Below, piece by piece: positions 37,678-48,902 of a DNA stretch of 64,000 nt. The notes under the pieces were generated by a model. That model had not been told where the DNA came from. It ran no database searches and saw only the letters and a list, made by a program, of their open reading frames with translations. A program made the translations under genes and the position numbers. Position 1 is the first letter of the stretch. Each line of letters begins with the position of its first letter. The DNA is taken from contig NZ_CP114015.1 of NCBI RefSeq assembly GCF_026898095.1, positions 2,914,001-2,978,000 of the forward strand, given 5' to 3'. The stretch comes from Arthrobacter sp. ATA002. GTDB taxonomy: Bacteria > Actinomycetota > Actinomycetes > Actinomycetales > Micrococcaceae.

Positions 37678-37713
37678 TGCAAGGATTCCGAGGTATGCAA
37701 GGATTCGGAGGTA
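37678..37713. repeat. 18-bp tandem duplication at the ArsR start
   Basis: TGCAAGGATTCCGAGGTA followed by TGCAAGGATTCGGAGGTA, each carrying an AGGATTC-GAGGT ribosome-binding-like stretch. The duplication length is a multiple of three, and ATGs at 37695 and 37713 are both in frame with the regulator. Confidence 0.8.
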
Positions 37714-38048
37714 TGAGACCCTTGCCACCCCGTGCCGCCGCCGGCGATGCAGTAACAGATGTTCCCGGCACCGTGGATGTTCAGGGGTGGACCGCCCGTT
37801 TCGACCTGATGTCCGACCCGACCCGGCTCAAGCTGCTGCTGTGCCTGCACTTTAGTCCGGACAGCTCGGTAACGCGGCTGGCCGCCGCGGCCGGGGTCTC
37901 GCAGACGGTGGTCAGTCAGTCACTGCGCCCGCTGCGGGGCCGGGAATGGGTCGTGGTGGAAAAAGTGGGCCGCGAACGCCGTTACCGGCTGGTGGACGAA
38001 TCGCTGCACGTCCTGCTCCATACCATCGGCGCCCCACACTCCGGCTAG
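37713..38048 (+). CDS. ArsR family transcriptional regulator
   Basis: 111 residues from ATG 37713 (117 from ATG 37695). Winged helix with RFDLMSDPTRLKLLLCLH, recognition helix VTRLAAAAGVSQTVVSQSLRPL and wing EKVGRERRYRLVDE. The C-terminal helix has histidines spaced as DESLHVLLHTIGAPHSG, reminiscent of alpha-5 metal-sensing sites in NmtR/CzrA-type regulators. It is divergent from the ABC operon and probably regulates it in response to a metal such as Ni or Co (inference). Confidence 0.85.
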   Translation: MRPLPPRAAAGDAVTDVPGTVDVQGWTARFDLMSDPTRLKLLLCLHFSPDSSVTRLAAAAGVSQTVVSQSLRPLRGREWVVVEKVGRERRYRLVDESLHVLLHTIGAPHSG

Positions 38049-38131
38049 CCGAGCGGTACAAAGCTGAAAGACATGCCGGCGCCGTCCGGCGTCAGTCCGG
38101 CGCCGTCCGGAGTCAGTACAAGGGGGAACAC

Positions 38132-38896
38132 TTGGTTGATGCGCATTACAACGAGCCGCGGCTGGTGGCGCTGTACGACGAGGACAACGCCGGCACCTGG
38201 GACACCGACTTTTACGCCGGGATGCTGGAAGCGCTTAGTGAACAGCGCGGGCCGCTGCGGGTGGCCGACGTTGGCTGCGGCACGGGCAGCTTTGCCGTCC
38301 GGCTGGCGCGGGCGGGCCACGCCGTCACCGGAATTGATCCGGCTGCGGCAATGCTGGACTCGGCACGCTCGCGCGACGGCGGGGAGCTGGTCACCTGGCT
38401 GTCCGGCACCGCCGTCGACCTGCCCGAAGGTCCGTTTGACGCCGCCGTCATGACCGGGCATGCGTTTCAGTGCCTGCTCACGGAAGCGGAAATCCTGTCC
38501 ACGCTGGAGGCGGTGGGCTCCCGGCTGACGCCCGGCGGAACCTTCTTTTGAGTGCCGGAACCCGGCCGCCAAGGCGTGGCTGGAGTGGGACAACAGCAGC
38601 GCAGGGCCCGAGCTGCAGGAATCCTCGGCCGGGACGCTGGAAGTTGAATGGGAACTTGTCGCCGCTCAGGAGGAGCTCCCGACGGCGTCCTGGTCACCTT
38701 CGAGGACAGGACCCGTTTCCTGGCCGACGGCGAGCGCTTCGCCAGCCGCAGCACCCTGAAGTTCACCCCGGCGGAGCTGCTGGCGGAACTGCTGGAGCGT
38801 GCGGGTTTCAGTTCCGTGGACTGGTACGGCGATTGGCAGGGCGGGCCGCTTGATTCCGGAACCAGCCGGGAAATCATCGCCGCGGCCCGGCGGTAG
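38132..38896 (+). CDS. Class I SAM-dependent methyltransferase, two frameshifts
   Basis: Motif I is VADVGCGTGSFAVRLARAG, with GIDPAAAMLDSAR (motif II) and FDAAVMTGHAFQCLLTE (motif post-II). At about 38545 (TTTT run) one extra base breaks the frame; GGTFF then continues as ECRNPAAKAWLEW. At about 38672 one missing base restores the first frame, with DGVLVTFEDRTRFLADGERF to the stop at 38896. Restored length 254 residues. TTG 38132 is preceded by AAGGGGG. It lies downstream of arsR and may belong to that operon; acceptor unknown. Confidence 0.8.
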
Positions 38897-38898
38897 CC

Positions 38899-41943
<3,045 letters not shown>

Positions 41944-42084
41944 CTAACCAATCTTGCCCCATCCGGCCCGCTGGCGGGAGCTACGCGCCGCGGCCGGCGA
42001 GGGCGGCGGCGCCGGGTTTGGAACGTGCGGCGTTCCCCTGGCCGTTCCGGTGTTCGAAATGTGCGGCCGAGATCATTCCGGCGG

Positions 42085-42389
42085 CTAGCCGATGTTCTGT
42101 ACCGCGCTGCGGGCCGGGCACCGGCGCCGGACGCCGACTGGTCGTTCAGGTTCAGGGTCTGCTTGACCAACCCGATAATGTTCCGGGTTTCCGTGGCGGC
42201 GTTGCGGAAACGGTTCTCCACCGCCTGGTACTCCTCCGAAACGCCGTCCGCCTGAAAATCGGCCATGGCGGAATTGACCGCTTTCTCGCGCTCCCCGATG
42301 AGCGATTCGAGGCGGCCCACAATGGACTGGATATCCCCCTGCACGGCGGAGGAGGTGTCGGTGTCATAGCTCAAACGATCCTGGGACAT
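42085..42389 (-). CDS. WXG100-like protein (first), frameshifted at C-terminus
   Basis: 101 residues when repaired. Helix-turn-helix pattern of ESX substrates: GDIQSIVGRLESLIGEREKA, turn ADFQADGVSEEYQ, then ENRFRNAATETRNIIGLVKQ. The WXG Trp is replaced by Phe. The frame breaks at about 42113 in a GGTGCCCGGCCCGC run; one added base changes the end to ARSAVQNIG and a stop at 42085. Candidate secreted substrate of the EccC/EccD system. Confidence 0.8.
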
Positions 42390-42464
42390 TACAAACCCTT
42401 TCAAAACCGGCGAATATTTACGGTGGAAGCAACAGGACAATAAGTATCGATCTGCAAGTACCGA

Positions 42465-42800
42465 TCAGCGGGATGAACCGAACCGGGCTGCATCAAAACT
42501 CGCCGCTCCCTGCTGCTGCTGGGCATTGTCCGCGGCTTCCTGGTCGCCCATCTGAAAGGACCGGTCCATTTCCGACTGCCCCATGAGGATCGCGGCAAGG
42601 GATCCGTTGAGTTCATTGGCAACCTCATCGGTCCGGGCCTTGAACTCGTCAAACCTCACCCGCCCTGAGCCGTTGAACTTGCCCTCCAGCGGAGCCACCG
42701 CCTGCACCAGCGAACGCACCAGCTGCCCCAGGTCCTCATTGGAAGACCCGGTGTGCTGTGTCAATGTCCCCAGCGTGTGCGAACCCATATCGAATTTCAT
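42465..42800 (-). CDS. WXG100-like protein (second)
   Basis: 111 residues with two long helices: GTLTQHTGSSNEDLGQLVRS and KARTDEVANELNGSLAAILM. The turn reads KFNGSGRVRFDEF, with Phe in place of the WXG Trp. Likely heterodimer partner of the neighbour 75 bp away, as in ESX pairs. The 359 bp upstream (42801-43159), before fdhF, contain only a short dyad (CCTAT...ATAGG, 43079-43096). Confidence 0.82.
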   Translation of the reverse strand: MKFDMGSHTLGTLTQHTGSSNEDLGQLVRSLVQAVAPLEGKFNGSGRVRFDEFKARTDEVANELNGSLAAILMGQSEMDRSFQMGDQEAADNAQQQQGAASFDAARFGSSR

Positions 42801-43159
42801 CAGTGCCCACTTTCAGCGCGTGCCGCGCAGTCGTCCGGTTCGGTCCGGGAGCGGAAACCGGTCCCGTTCCCTGAAAATCTGTTCCGCCTGCCGGTGGCAC
42901 CATCAAACGCGTCCCCCGGCGGAAACACCATGCAAAGACCCGCCCTGTGGATAACCGGCTCTCTCTCCGCGGGTGGGCAGGACCGCACGTTTTTCTCCCT
43001 CCGGATGGTTTTCGCCGGGAGGACGGGTCCGGCGGCGCGGCGGCGGCAACCTTGCTATGGGATGCGTCACCTGCTAGGCCTATTCCTACGGATAGGGCGG
43101 TCCGCCCCGGTACGACGGGGCCCGGGCCGTCGGCGGCGGACGGTGAAGGGAAGTGCACA

Positions 43160-45501
43160 GTGGCACGGAGGGAACCCCGCGTTGAAAACGTGGACGAGAA
43201 GGACATACAGGTAAAGCCTGCCAAGGAGTGGGCTGCCGGCGTGCCGGCTGTGTATCACTCGATGAAACCTGCGATCGAACATATGGGCGTAAAGCGCGCC
43301 CTGGACGCCACGTTCAAAATGAACCAAAAGGACGGCTTCGACTGTCCCAGCTGCGCCTGGCCGGACCCGGCCCACCGCAGCAAATTTGAGTACTGCGAAG
43401 AGGGCGTCAAAGCGGTCACCTGGGAGGCCGCGCCGGTGGTCATCTCCTCGGAGTTCTGGGCCGATCACAGCATCAGCGACCTCCGCAACCGCACCGAGTA
43501 CTGGCTGGGCATGCAGGGGCGGCTCACCGAACCGGTGTACAAGCCGGCCGGCGAAGACCACTACCGTCCCATCAGCTGGGACGAGGCCTTCCGGATTGTG
43601 GCGGACAAGCTCAACGGCCTTGAATCCCCCCACGAGGCCGCCTTCTACACGAGCGGGCGCACCTCCAATGAGGCCGCTTTCCTGTACCAGCTCATGGTCC
43701 GGGGTTTCGGCACCAACAATCTTCCGGACTGTTCCAACATGTGCCACGAATCCTCGGGCTGGGCCATGGGCCAAACCATTGGAATCGGCAAGGCCACCGT
43801 CACCTATGATGACTTCGGCCAGGCGGACCTGATCATCCTGATGGGGCAGAACCCGGGGACCAACCATCCGCGCATGCTGACGGCCCTCGAAGGATGCAAG
43901 GCCAACGGCGGGAGCATCGTCGCGGTGAACCCGCTGCCCGAAGCCGGCCTGCGGCGGTATAAGAATCCGCAGAAGGTCCGCGGCGTGGCCGGCAAGGGAA
44001 CGGAGCTCGCCGATCAGTTCCTGCAGATCCGCCTCGGCGGGGACATGGCCCTGCTGCAGGCCATCTCCAAACGCGTCCTGGAAGCCGAAGAGCGCAACCC
44101 GGGAACCGTCCTGGACCACGACTTCCTGGAGAAGCACTGCGAGGGCCTCGAAGACCTCCGGCAACACCTTGCCCATCTGGATGATGCCACCGTGGTGGAA
44201 GCCACCGGCCTGCCCATCGAAGAGATCAACGAGCTCGCCGAACGGTACCTGAAAGCCGAGAAGGTCATCATCACCTGGGCCATGGGCATCACCCAGCAGA
44301 AAAAAGCCGTGCCCACGATCAAGGAAATGATCAACCTGCTGCTCCTGCGCGGGAACATCGGCAAGCCGGGAGCCGGCGCGGCGCCCATCCGCGGCCACAG
44401 CAACGTCCAGGGCGACCGCACGATGGGCATCTGGGAGCAGATGCCCCCGGCTTTCCTGGACGCCCTTGGCAAGGAATTCAGCTTCGATCCCCCGCGGGAC
44501 CACGGAACCGACGCCGTCGAAACCTTCCACCGGATGGAGGACGGCCGAATCAAGGTGTTTGTGGCCGTGGGCGGAAACCTAATTTCGGCCATCTCGGACA
44601 CGCAGTTCGCGGAAAGCGCGATGCAGAAGACTGACATGACGGTCCAGATTTCCATCAAGCTCAACCGCTCCCATCTCATCACCGGGCAGGAAGCCCTGAT
44701 CCTGCCGACCAAGGGCCGGACGGAACTGGACATCCAGGAAAGCGGGCCGCAGTTCGTGTCAGTGGAAGACACGGTGTGCGTGGTTCATGCCTCACGGGGA
44801 AACCTGACCCCGGTCGGCGACAATCTGCTCTCCGAACCGGCAATCGTCGCCCGGCTGGGCGCTCTGCTCGTCGGGAATAAAATCGACGCCGATTGGGAGG
44901 GGTATGAAAAGAACTACGACCTGATCCGCGAGCACATCGGCCGGGTCGTGGAAGGCTGTGACAACTACAACGAGCGGATCCGGCAGGACGGCGGCTTTGT
45001 GCTCCCCAACGGCCCGCGTGATTCGCGCACCTTCCACACTCCCACCGGCAAGGCCATCCTCACGGTCAATGATCTGGAAGCCGTGGAACGGCCCGAAGGC
45101 ACCCTCATCCTGCAGTCGCTGCGCTCCCACGACCAGTGGAACACCACCATTTACGGGCACAACGACCGCTACCGCGGCATCCGCGGCGGACGCCACGTGT
45201 TGTTCATGAATGCCGCGGATATAACGGAGCTGGGGCTGACCGACGGCCAGTACGTGGACATCCACGGTGTACACCACGACAACGTGGAACGGGTCCTGCG
45301 GAAATTCCGCGTCGTTTCCTATCCCACGCCCCGGGCTGCGTGGCCGCCTATTATCCGGAGGCGAATGTCCTGGTTCCCATGGACCATGTCGCCGAGGGCA
45401 GCAACACTCCCGTGTCGAAGACCGTGCTGGTGCGGGTGGAACCAAACCGCGCCCCGGCTGGGGAGCAGTCCGAGGACTTCAAAACCCGGGCCCCGGCCTA
45501 G
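43160..45501 (+). CDS. FdhF/YdeP family molybdopterin oxidoreductase, frameshifted near the end
   Basis: Molybdopterin enzyme of the YdeP/formate-dehydrogenase-alpha-like family. Features include FDCPSCAWPDPAHRSKFEYC near the N-terminus, YTSGRTSNEAAFLYQ, DCSNMCHESSGWAMGQTIG and GNIGKPGAGAAPIRGHSNVQ. GTG 43160 is preceded by GAAGGGA; it is in frame with a longer upstream reading that lacks conserved sequence. The frame breaks at about 45326-45335 (CCCCGGG run), after VVSYPTP, then continues GCVAAYYPEANVLVPMDHVA to 45501. Restored length 780 residues. Reaction not known; YdeP is linked to acid resistance in E. coli. Confidence 0.88.
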
Positions 45502-45974
45502 GCTCCCTGCCTGCCGGTTCGCCGGGCCTTTTTCCTGCCGTTTCGCCGGGCCTTTTTCGCCGGGCCTTTTTCGCCGGGCGGTTTGCCGGGCCGCCCGGCG
45601 AAGCGGCAGGTTGTCCCTCCCTTGCCGGGCGCCCGCGGCTTGCCCCCGGCCGGGCCGCTACTGTGCTGAGTCTTTCCACCCCGGCTGGTCCGGCCCCTGA
45701 GGCCTGTCGCGGCCAGCTGGAACGCAGTGTCGGCCGCGCTCTGAACAGCCTCGTCCGCTGCCTTCCGGCCGCTGGTCTTGGACAGCCCGGCAGCATATCC
45801 AACTACAAACGTGCTGATCAGGCCGGCGTTGTCCCCCACAGTTTTGGACGACTGTTCCGCCAGCTCCACCAGCATCTTGTGATCCACTTCCAAGTCCAGG
45901 ATCTGCAGTGCCTGGGTGAGGCGCCGGCTCCATTCGCTCAGCGTGCGTTCTTCGGTGTCAGGGTTGGAACTCAT
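45498..45974 (-). CDS. DUF6457 domain protein with a Lys/Arg-rich tail
   Basis: 158 residues from ATG 45974. The DUF6457 core is LSEWSRRLTQALQILDLEVD, VELAEQSSKTVGDNAG and KAADEAVQSAADTAFQLA, found beside molybdenum-cofactor genes and sometimes annotated as MobA-related. The last about 55 residues are basic and low complexity and are encoded by a tandem CGCCGGGCCTTTTT repeat. Convergent with fdhF, overlapping by 4 bp. A role in the molybdoenzyme is an inference from context. Confidence 0.75.
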   Translation of the reverse strand: MSSNPDTEERTLSEWSRRLTQALQILDLEVDHKMLVELAEQSSKTVGDNAGLISTFVVGYAAGLSKTSGRKAADEAVQSAADTAFQLAATGLRGRTSRGGKTQHSSGPAGGKPRAPGKGGTTCRFAGRPGKPPGEKGPAKKARRNGRKKARRTGRQGA

Positions 45975-46161
45975 GGCATCTCCTTCGGTGCGGACTGGTG
46001 CATCAAGAACTAGCATCGGCGGCTGCTTTGCACAACGCCCGGCCTGCGCGCGTCGCAGGGCGGACGGTGCGAAGTTATCCCCAGCCCTTGAGTTACGGGA
46101 GCAGGAAGGCGCCCCCGGTGCAAGGATGAACGCAACGTGTCCACAGGGCGAGGGGACCTCA

Positions 46162-46422
46162 ATGGCCAGCGATTACGACAACCAACTCATCGAGTCCGTC
46201 ACTGTGCGCCGCAACCGGCTGCTCACCGCCCTGCTCTTCGGGGAAAACCCCAATGAGCGCCGGTGGATGGACAGCTTGCGGCTGTTCATCCTCAGTGCCG
46301 CGGCCGCCGCCGTGATCGCTTCCGTCTGCGTCGGGTACTCCTTTGTCAGCAACCTGCTCGCCGAGAACCGCGCCAAGCAGGAACAGCAGGCCTACCAGCC
46401 GTACTCCGGGACAGGAGCCTGA
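46162..46422 (+). CDS. Small single-pass membrane protein of the type VII locus
   Basis: 86 residues: polar N-terminus (MASDYDNQLIESVTVRRNRL), a hydrophobic helix SAAAAAVIASVCVGYSFVSN at about residues 48-67 and a short polar tail. The N-terminal LLTALLFGENPNERRWMDSL part resembles short EccB-like N-termini, but the large EccB periplasmic domain is missing. First gene of the plus-strand operon, 3 bp before eccD. Confidence 0.7.
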   Translation: MASDYDNQLIESVTVRRNRLLTALLFGENPNERRWMDSLRLFILSAAAAAVIASVCVGYSFVSNLLAENRAKQEQQAYQPYSGTGA

Positions 46423-46425
46423 GCC

Positions 46426-47763
46426 ATGGCTCACCCTTTCACCCGGGTCACCCTCGTGGGCACCCGCAGGCATGTTGATCTGCTGCTGCCCTCCCATCAG
46501 CCCGTCGGGCTGCTCCTGCCGCAGGTGCTGAACCTGCTGGGCGATGCGCCGGCGGAGACGGTTGCGGCCAAGGTGCTGGTGGCGCCGGACGGTACGGAGC
46601 TGAACGCCGGCGCGTCCCTGAGCCAGGCCCGCGTCCTGGACGGGGCCAGACTGCTGCTGTGCAATGTGTCCGAAGCGCCTCCGGCTGCCGTCGTTTACGA
46701 TGTCAACGACCTGGTGGCCGGCGAATCGGCAGCGGTTGGCGGCCGGTGGAACCGCCGCTGCCGGGACCTTACCACCGGAGCCTTCATGGCGGCAGGCCTT
46801 TGGGCGGGCGCGGAAATCCTGCTCACCGCGCTGGCCCCGAATACAGCCTGGTGGATGCTGTTCACCCTGTCCCTGCTCGGACTGGCCGCAGGATCGGCGG
46901 CAAACCGTCCGCCGCGCCGCGCCGCCTTCGGCTCCGCCCTGCTGGCAGCGGGCTGGCTCACCGGACTCGGCGGAGCCCTGCACCTGTACGGCGGCGTTCC
47001 GGAGCAACTTCCGCCGGCCTCGCTGGCCCTGGCTGGACTCTCCGTCCTGACACTCGCCGCGCTCGGAACCGGCGCCGCCCAGCCGCGTGCCTGGCTCAGC
47101 GGTGCGGCTGCCCTGGCCCTTGCCGCCGCAGTGTGGACTGCCGCCGGAGCCCTGTCCGGGGACCCCGTGCGGGCCGGCGCCGTCGCAGCGCTGGCGGGCG
47201 CACTGATCCTGGGGCTGCTGCCCAAACTGGCCCTGGCGGCGTCGGGCCTGGCCACGCTGGATGATCAACGGGCCAAGGGGCTTCCCAGCGCGCGTACCGA
47301 TGCCGTCGGAGCGGTGGCTGCGGCCCACCGCACCCTGACGCTGGGCACGGCTGTCACCGCCCTCTCCCTGGCCCCGGCCCTGTGGCTGCTCGGCACCGAC
47401 GCCGGCAGCCAGCGCTGGACGCTCCCCCTGCTGCTGGCGCTGACGCTGGCGCTCTTCCTGCGGACACGGTCCTTTCCGCTGGCGCCGCAGCGGGGTGCCC
47501 TGTATCTGACCGTCGCCGTGGGCCTGGCCGCGGTGACGGTGGCTGGCCTCCGTTTCCTTCCCGGCCAGCCATGGGTGGTCGGACTGGCCGTTCTGGCAGT
47601 TGCTTCGGGTGCCGCCGCGGTTCTCTCCGTCTCATTTCCCGACCATACGCAGGCACGGTTCCGCTTGCTGGCCAAACGCCTGGAATCAGTGGCGATTCTG
47701 GCTTCGGTCCCGCTTACAGTGGGGCTCTTCGGAGTGTTCGGCCAGCTCCTGGACAGCTTCTGA
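46426..47763 (+). CDS. eccD: Type VII secretion integral membrane protein EccD
   Basis: 445 residues. The N-terminal about 90 residues form a ubiquitin-like (YukD) domain (FTRVTLVGTRRHVDLLLPSHQ). About 11 membrane helices follow, with DDQRAKGLPSARTDAVGAVA as the cytoplasmic loop between helices and a C-terminal LAKRLESVAI segment. EccD forms the membrane pore-lining part of the ESX core. Stop overlaps the next start (TGATG). Confidence 0.9.
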   Translation: MAHPFTRVTLVGTRRHVDLLLPSHQPVGLLLPQVLNLLGDAPAETVAAKVLVAPDGTELNAGASLSQARVLDGARLLLCNVSEAPPAAVVYDVNDLVAGESAAVGGRWNRRCRDLTTGAFMAAGLWAGAEILLTALAPNTAWWMLFTLSLLGLAAGSAANRPPRRAAFGSALLAAGWLTGLGGALHLYGGVPEQLPPASLALAGLSVLTLAALGTGAAQPRAWLSGAAALALAAAVWTAAGALSGDPVRAGAVAALAGALILGLLPKLALAASGLATLDDQRAKGLPSARTDAVGAVAAAHRTLTLGTAVTALSLAPALWLLGTDAGSQRWTLPLLLALTLALFLRTRSFPLAPQRGALYLTVAVGLAAVTVAGLRFLPGQPWVVGLAVLAVASGAAAVLSVSFPDHTQARFRLLAKRLESVAILASVPLTVGLFGVFGQLLDSF

Positions 47764-48902
47764 TGGCCGGCGCCTTCGTGTCATCTGCCGAACCCCGGGC
47801 CCACGGCCGGCCCGGCCGCCCGGTTGCGGGGTCAGACGCCGCTGCGCCAATACGCCGCCTGCTGCGGACCCGGCCCGCAGAATCGGTACTGCACCGCGCG
47901 CTGGCGGACACCGCGTATCTGTTCCGCGGCGACGACTATCCCCAGCGGTTGGCCGAAGCAGCCGCGGGAACCCAGGTGCCGGTCACGACAGGGCGCCGCA
48001 TCGCCGTGGTGGGTACCCGCGGCGGTGCCGGCAGGAGCACCGTCGCAGCACTGCTGGCGCGGATCTACGCGGCCATGCGCGCTGACACTGTTGCCGCCGT
48101 CGATCTCGCCCCCGGAGCCGGCACCCTCGCCCTGCGGCTGGGCGTTCCCCACGCGCCGCCGCTTGAAACCGCAGCCGCGCGGCTGCAGGCGGAGGCCCCC
48201 GATTCGCTGCACGGACTCGCCGCCCTCCTGACAGCCGCAGGACCGGCAAACCTGCTCGTCACGGGCCGGCGCCGGCCCGCATTGAACGCTGTAAGCGGCA
48301 ACCCTGCCCCTCCAACCTCCGCGGCGTGGACCCCCGCCGGCCCTCTGGTCCCGCCGGTCTGGACTCCGGGCGGTCCCGCCCCGGGGTCCGGTGCTGCCGG
48401 AGAGGAGCCCGGCCGAAACGTTCCCGACGGCGCCTCCCGGATTTCACGGGCCATCTCCCGCTATTGCCCGATTACCCTCTTTGACTGCGGTGCCGGACTT
48501 ACCGATCCCGGCGTGCTCTGGGCGGTGGAGAACTCACACGCGGCCGTTTTCGTGACACCGGCCAGCGTTGCGGGAGTGGAGGACGCCTTGGAATATGCCG
48601 CAGCCTGGCGCCGCCTGCCCGGGATCTCCGGAGTACCGCTGCTGATTCTCGTGGCGCAGCCCGCACCCGGCGGGTCCTTCAGCGCGTCGCGGGAAGCCGG
48701 ACGCCTGCGCCGGGCAGGCATCGACGCGGTCCACCTGGGTCATGACCGGCACCTGGCGGCTGGGGTAGAGGTGCGTTCGTCCCTGTTGTCCCGGCGGACA
48801 CGGCTTGAGGCAGCGACCGTGGCGTCCCGGGTTCTGTCCGCGGCATGCGCTCCGGAAACCCGGCCCCGGGCGGAATCGGCAACCGACCGGAACATGCGCT
48901 GA
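47763..48902 (+). CDS. MinD/ParA-like protein of the type VII locus, altered P-loop
   Basis: 379 residues with a MinD-like domain. The deviant Walker A reads VVGTRGGAGRSTVAALLARI (residues 82-101) and CPITLFDCGAGLTDPG is the equivalent of the Walker B/A' region. Both usual lysines are arginine (R86 for the signature Lys, R91 for the P-loop Lys), so ATP hydrolysis may be weak or absent. A Pro-rich linker interrupts the fold around residues 180-220. Comparable MinD-like proteins are EspI-type. Coupled to eccD and eccC by TGATG overlaps. Confidence 0.82.
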   Translation: MAGAFVSSAEPRAHGRPGRPVAGSDAAAPIRRLLRTRPAESVLHRALADTAYLFRGDDYPQRLAEAAAGTQVPVTTGRRIAVVGTRGGAGRSTVAALLARIYAAMRADTVAAVDLAPGAGTLALRLGVPHAPPLETAAARLQAEAPDSLHGLAALLTAAGPANLLVTGRRRPALNAVSGNPAPPTSAAWTPAGPLVPPVWTPGGPAPGSGAAGEEPGRNVPDGASRISRAISRYCPITLFDCGAGLTDPGVLWAVENSHAAVFVTPASVAGVEDALEYAAAWRRLPGISGVPLLILVAQPAPGGSFSASREAGRLRRAGIDAVHLGHDRHLAAGVEVRSSLLSRRTRLEAATVASRVLSAACAPETRPRAESATDRNMR

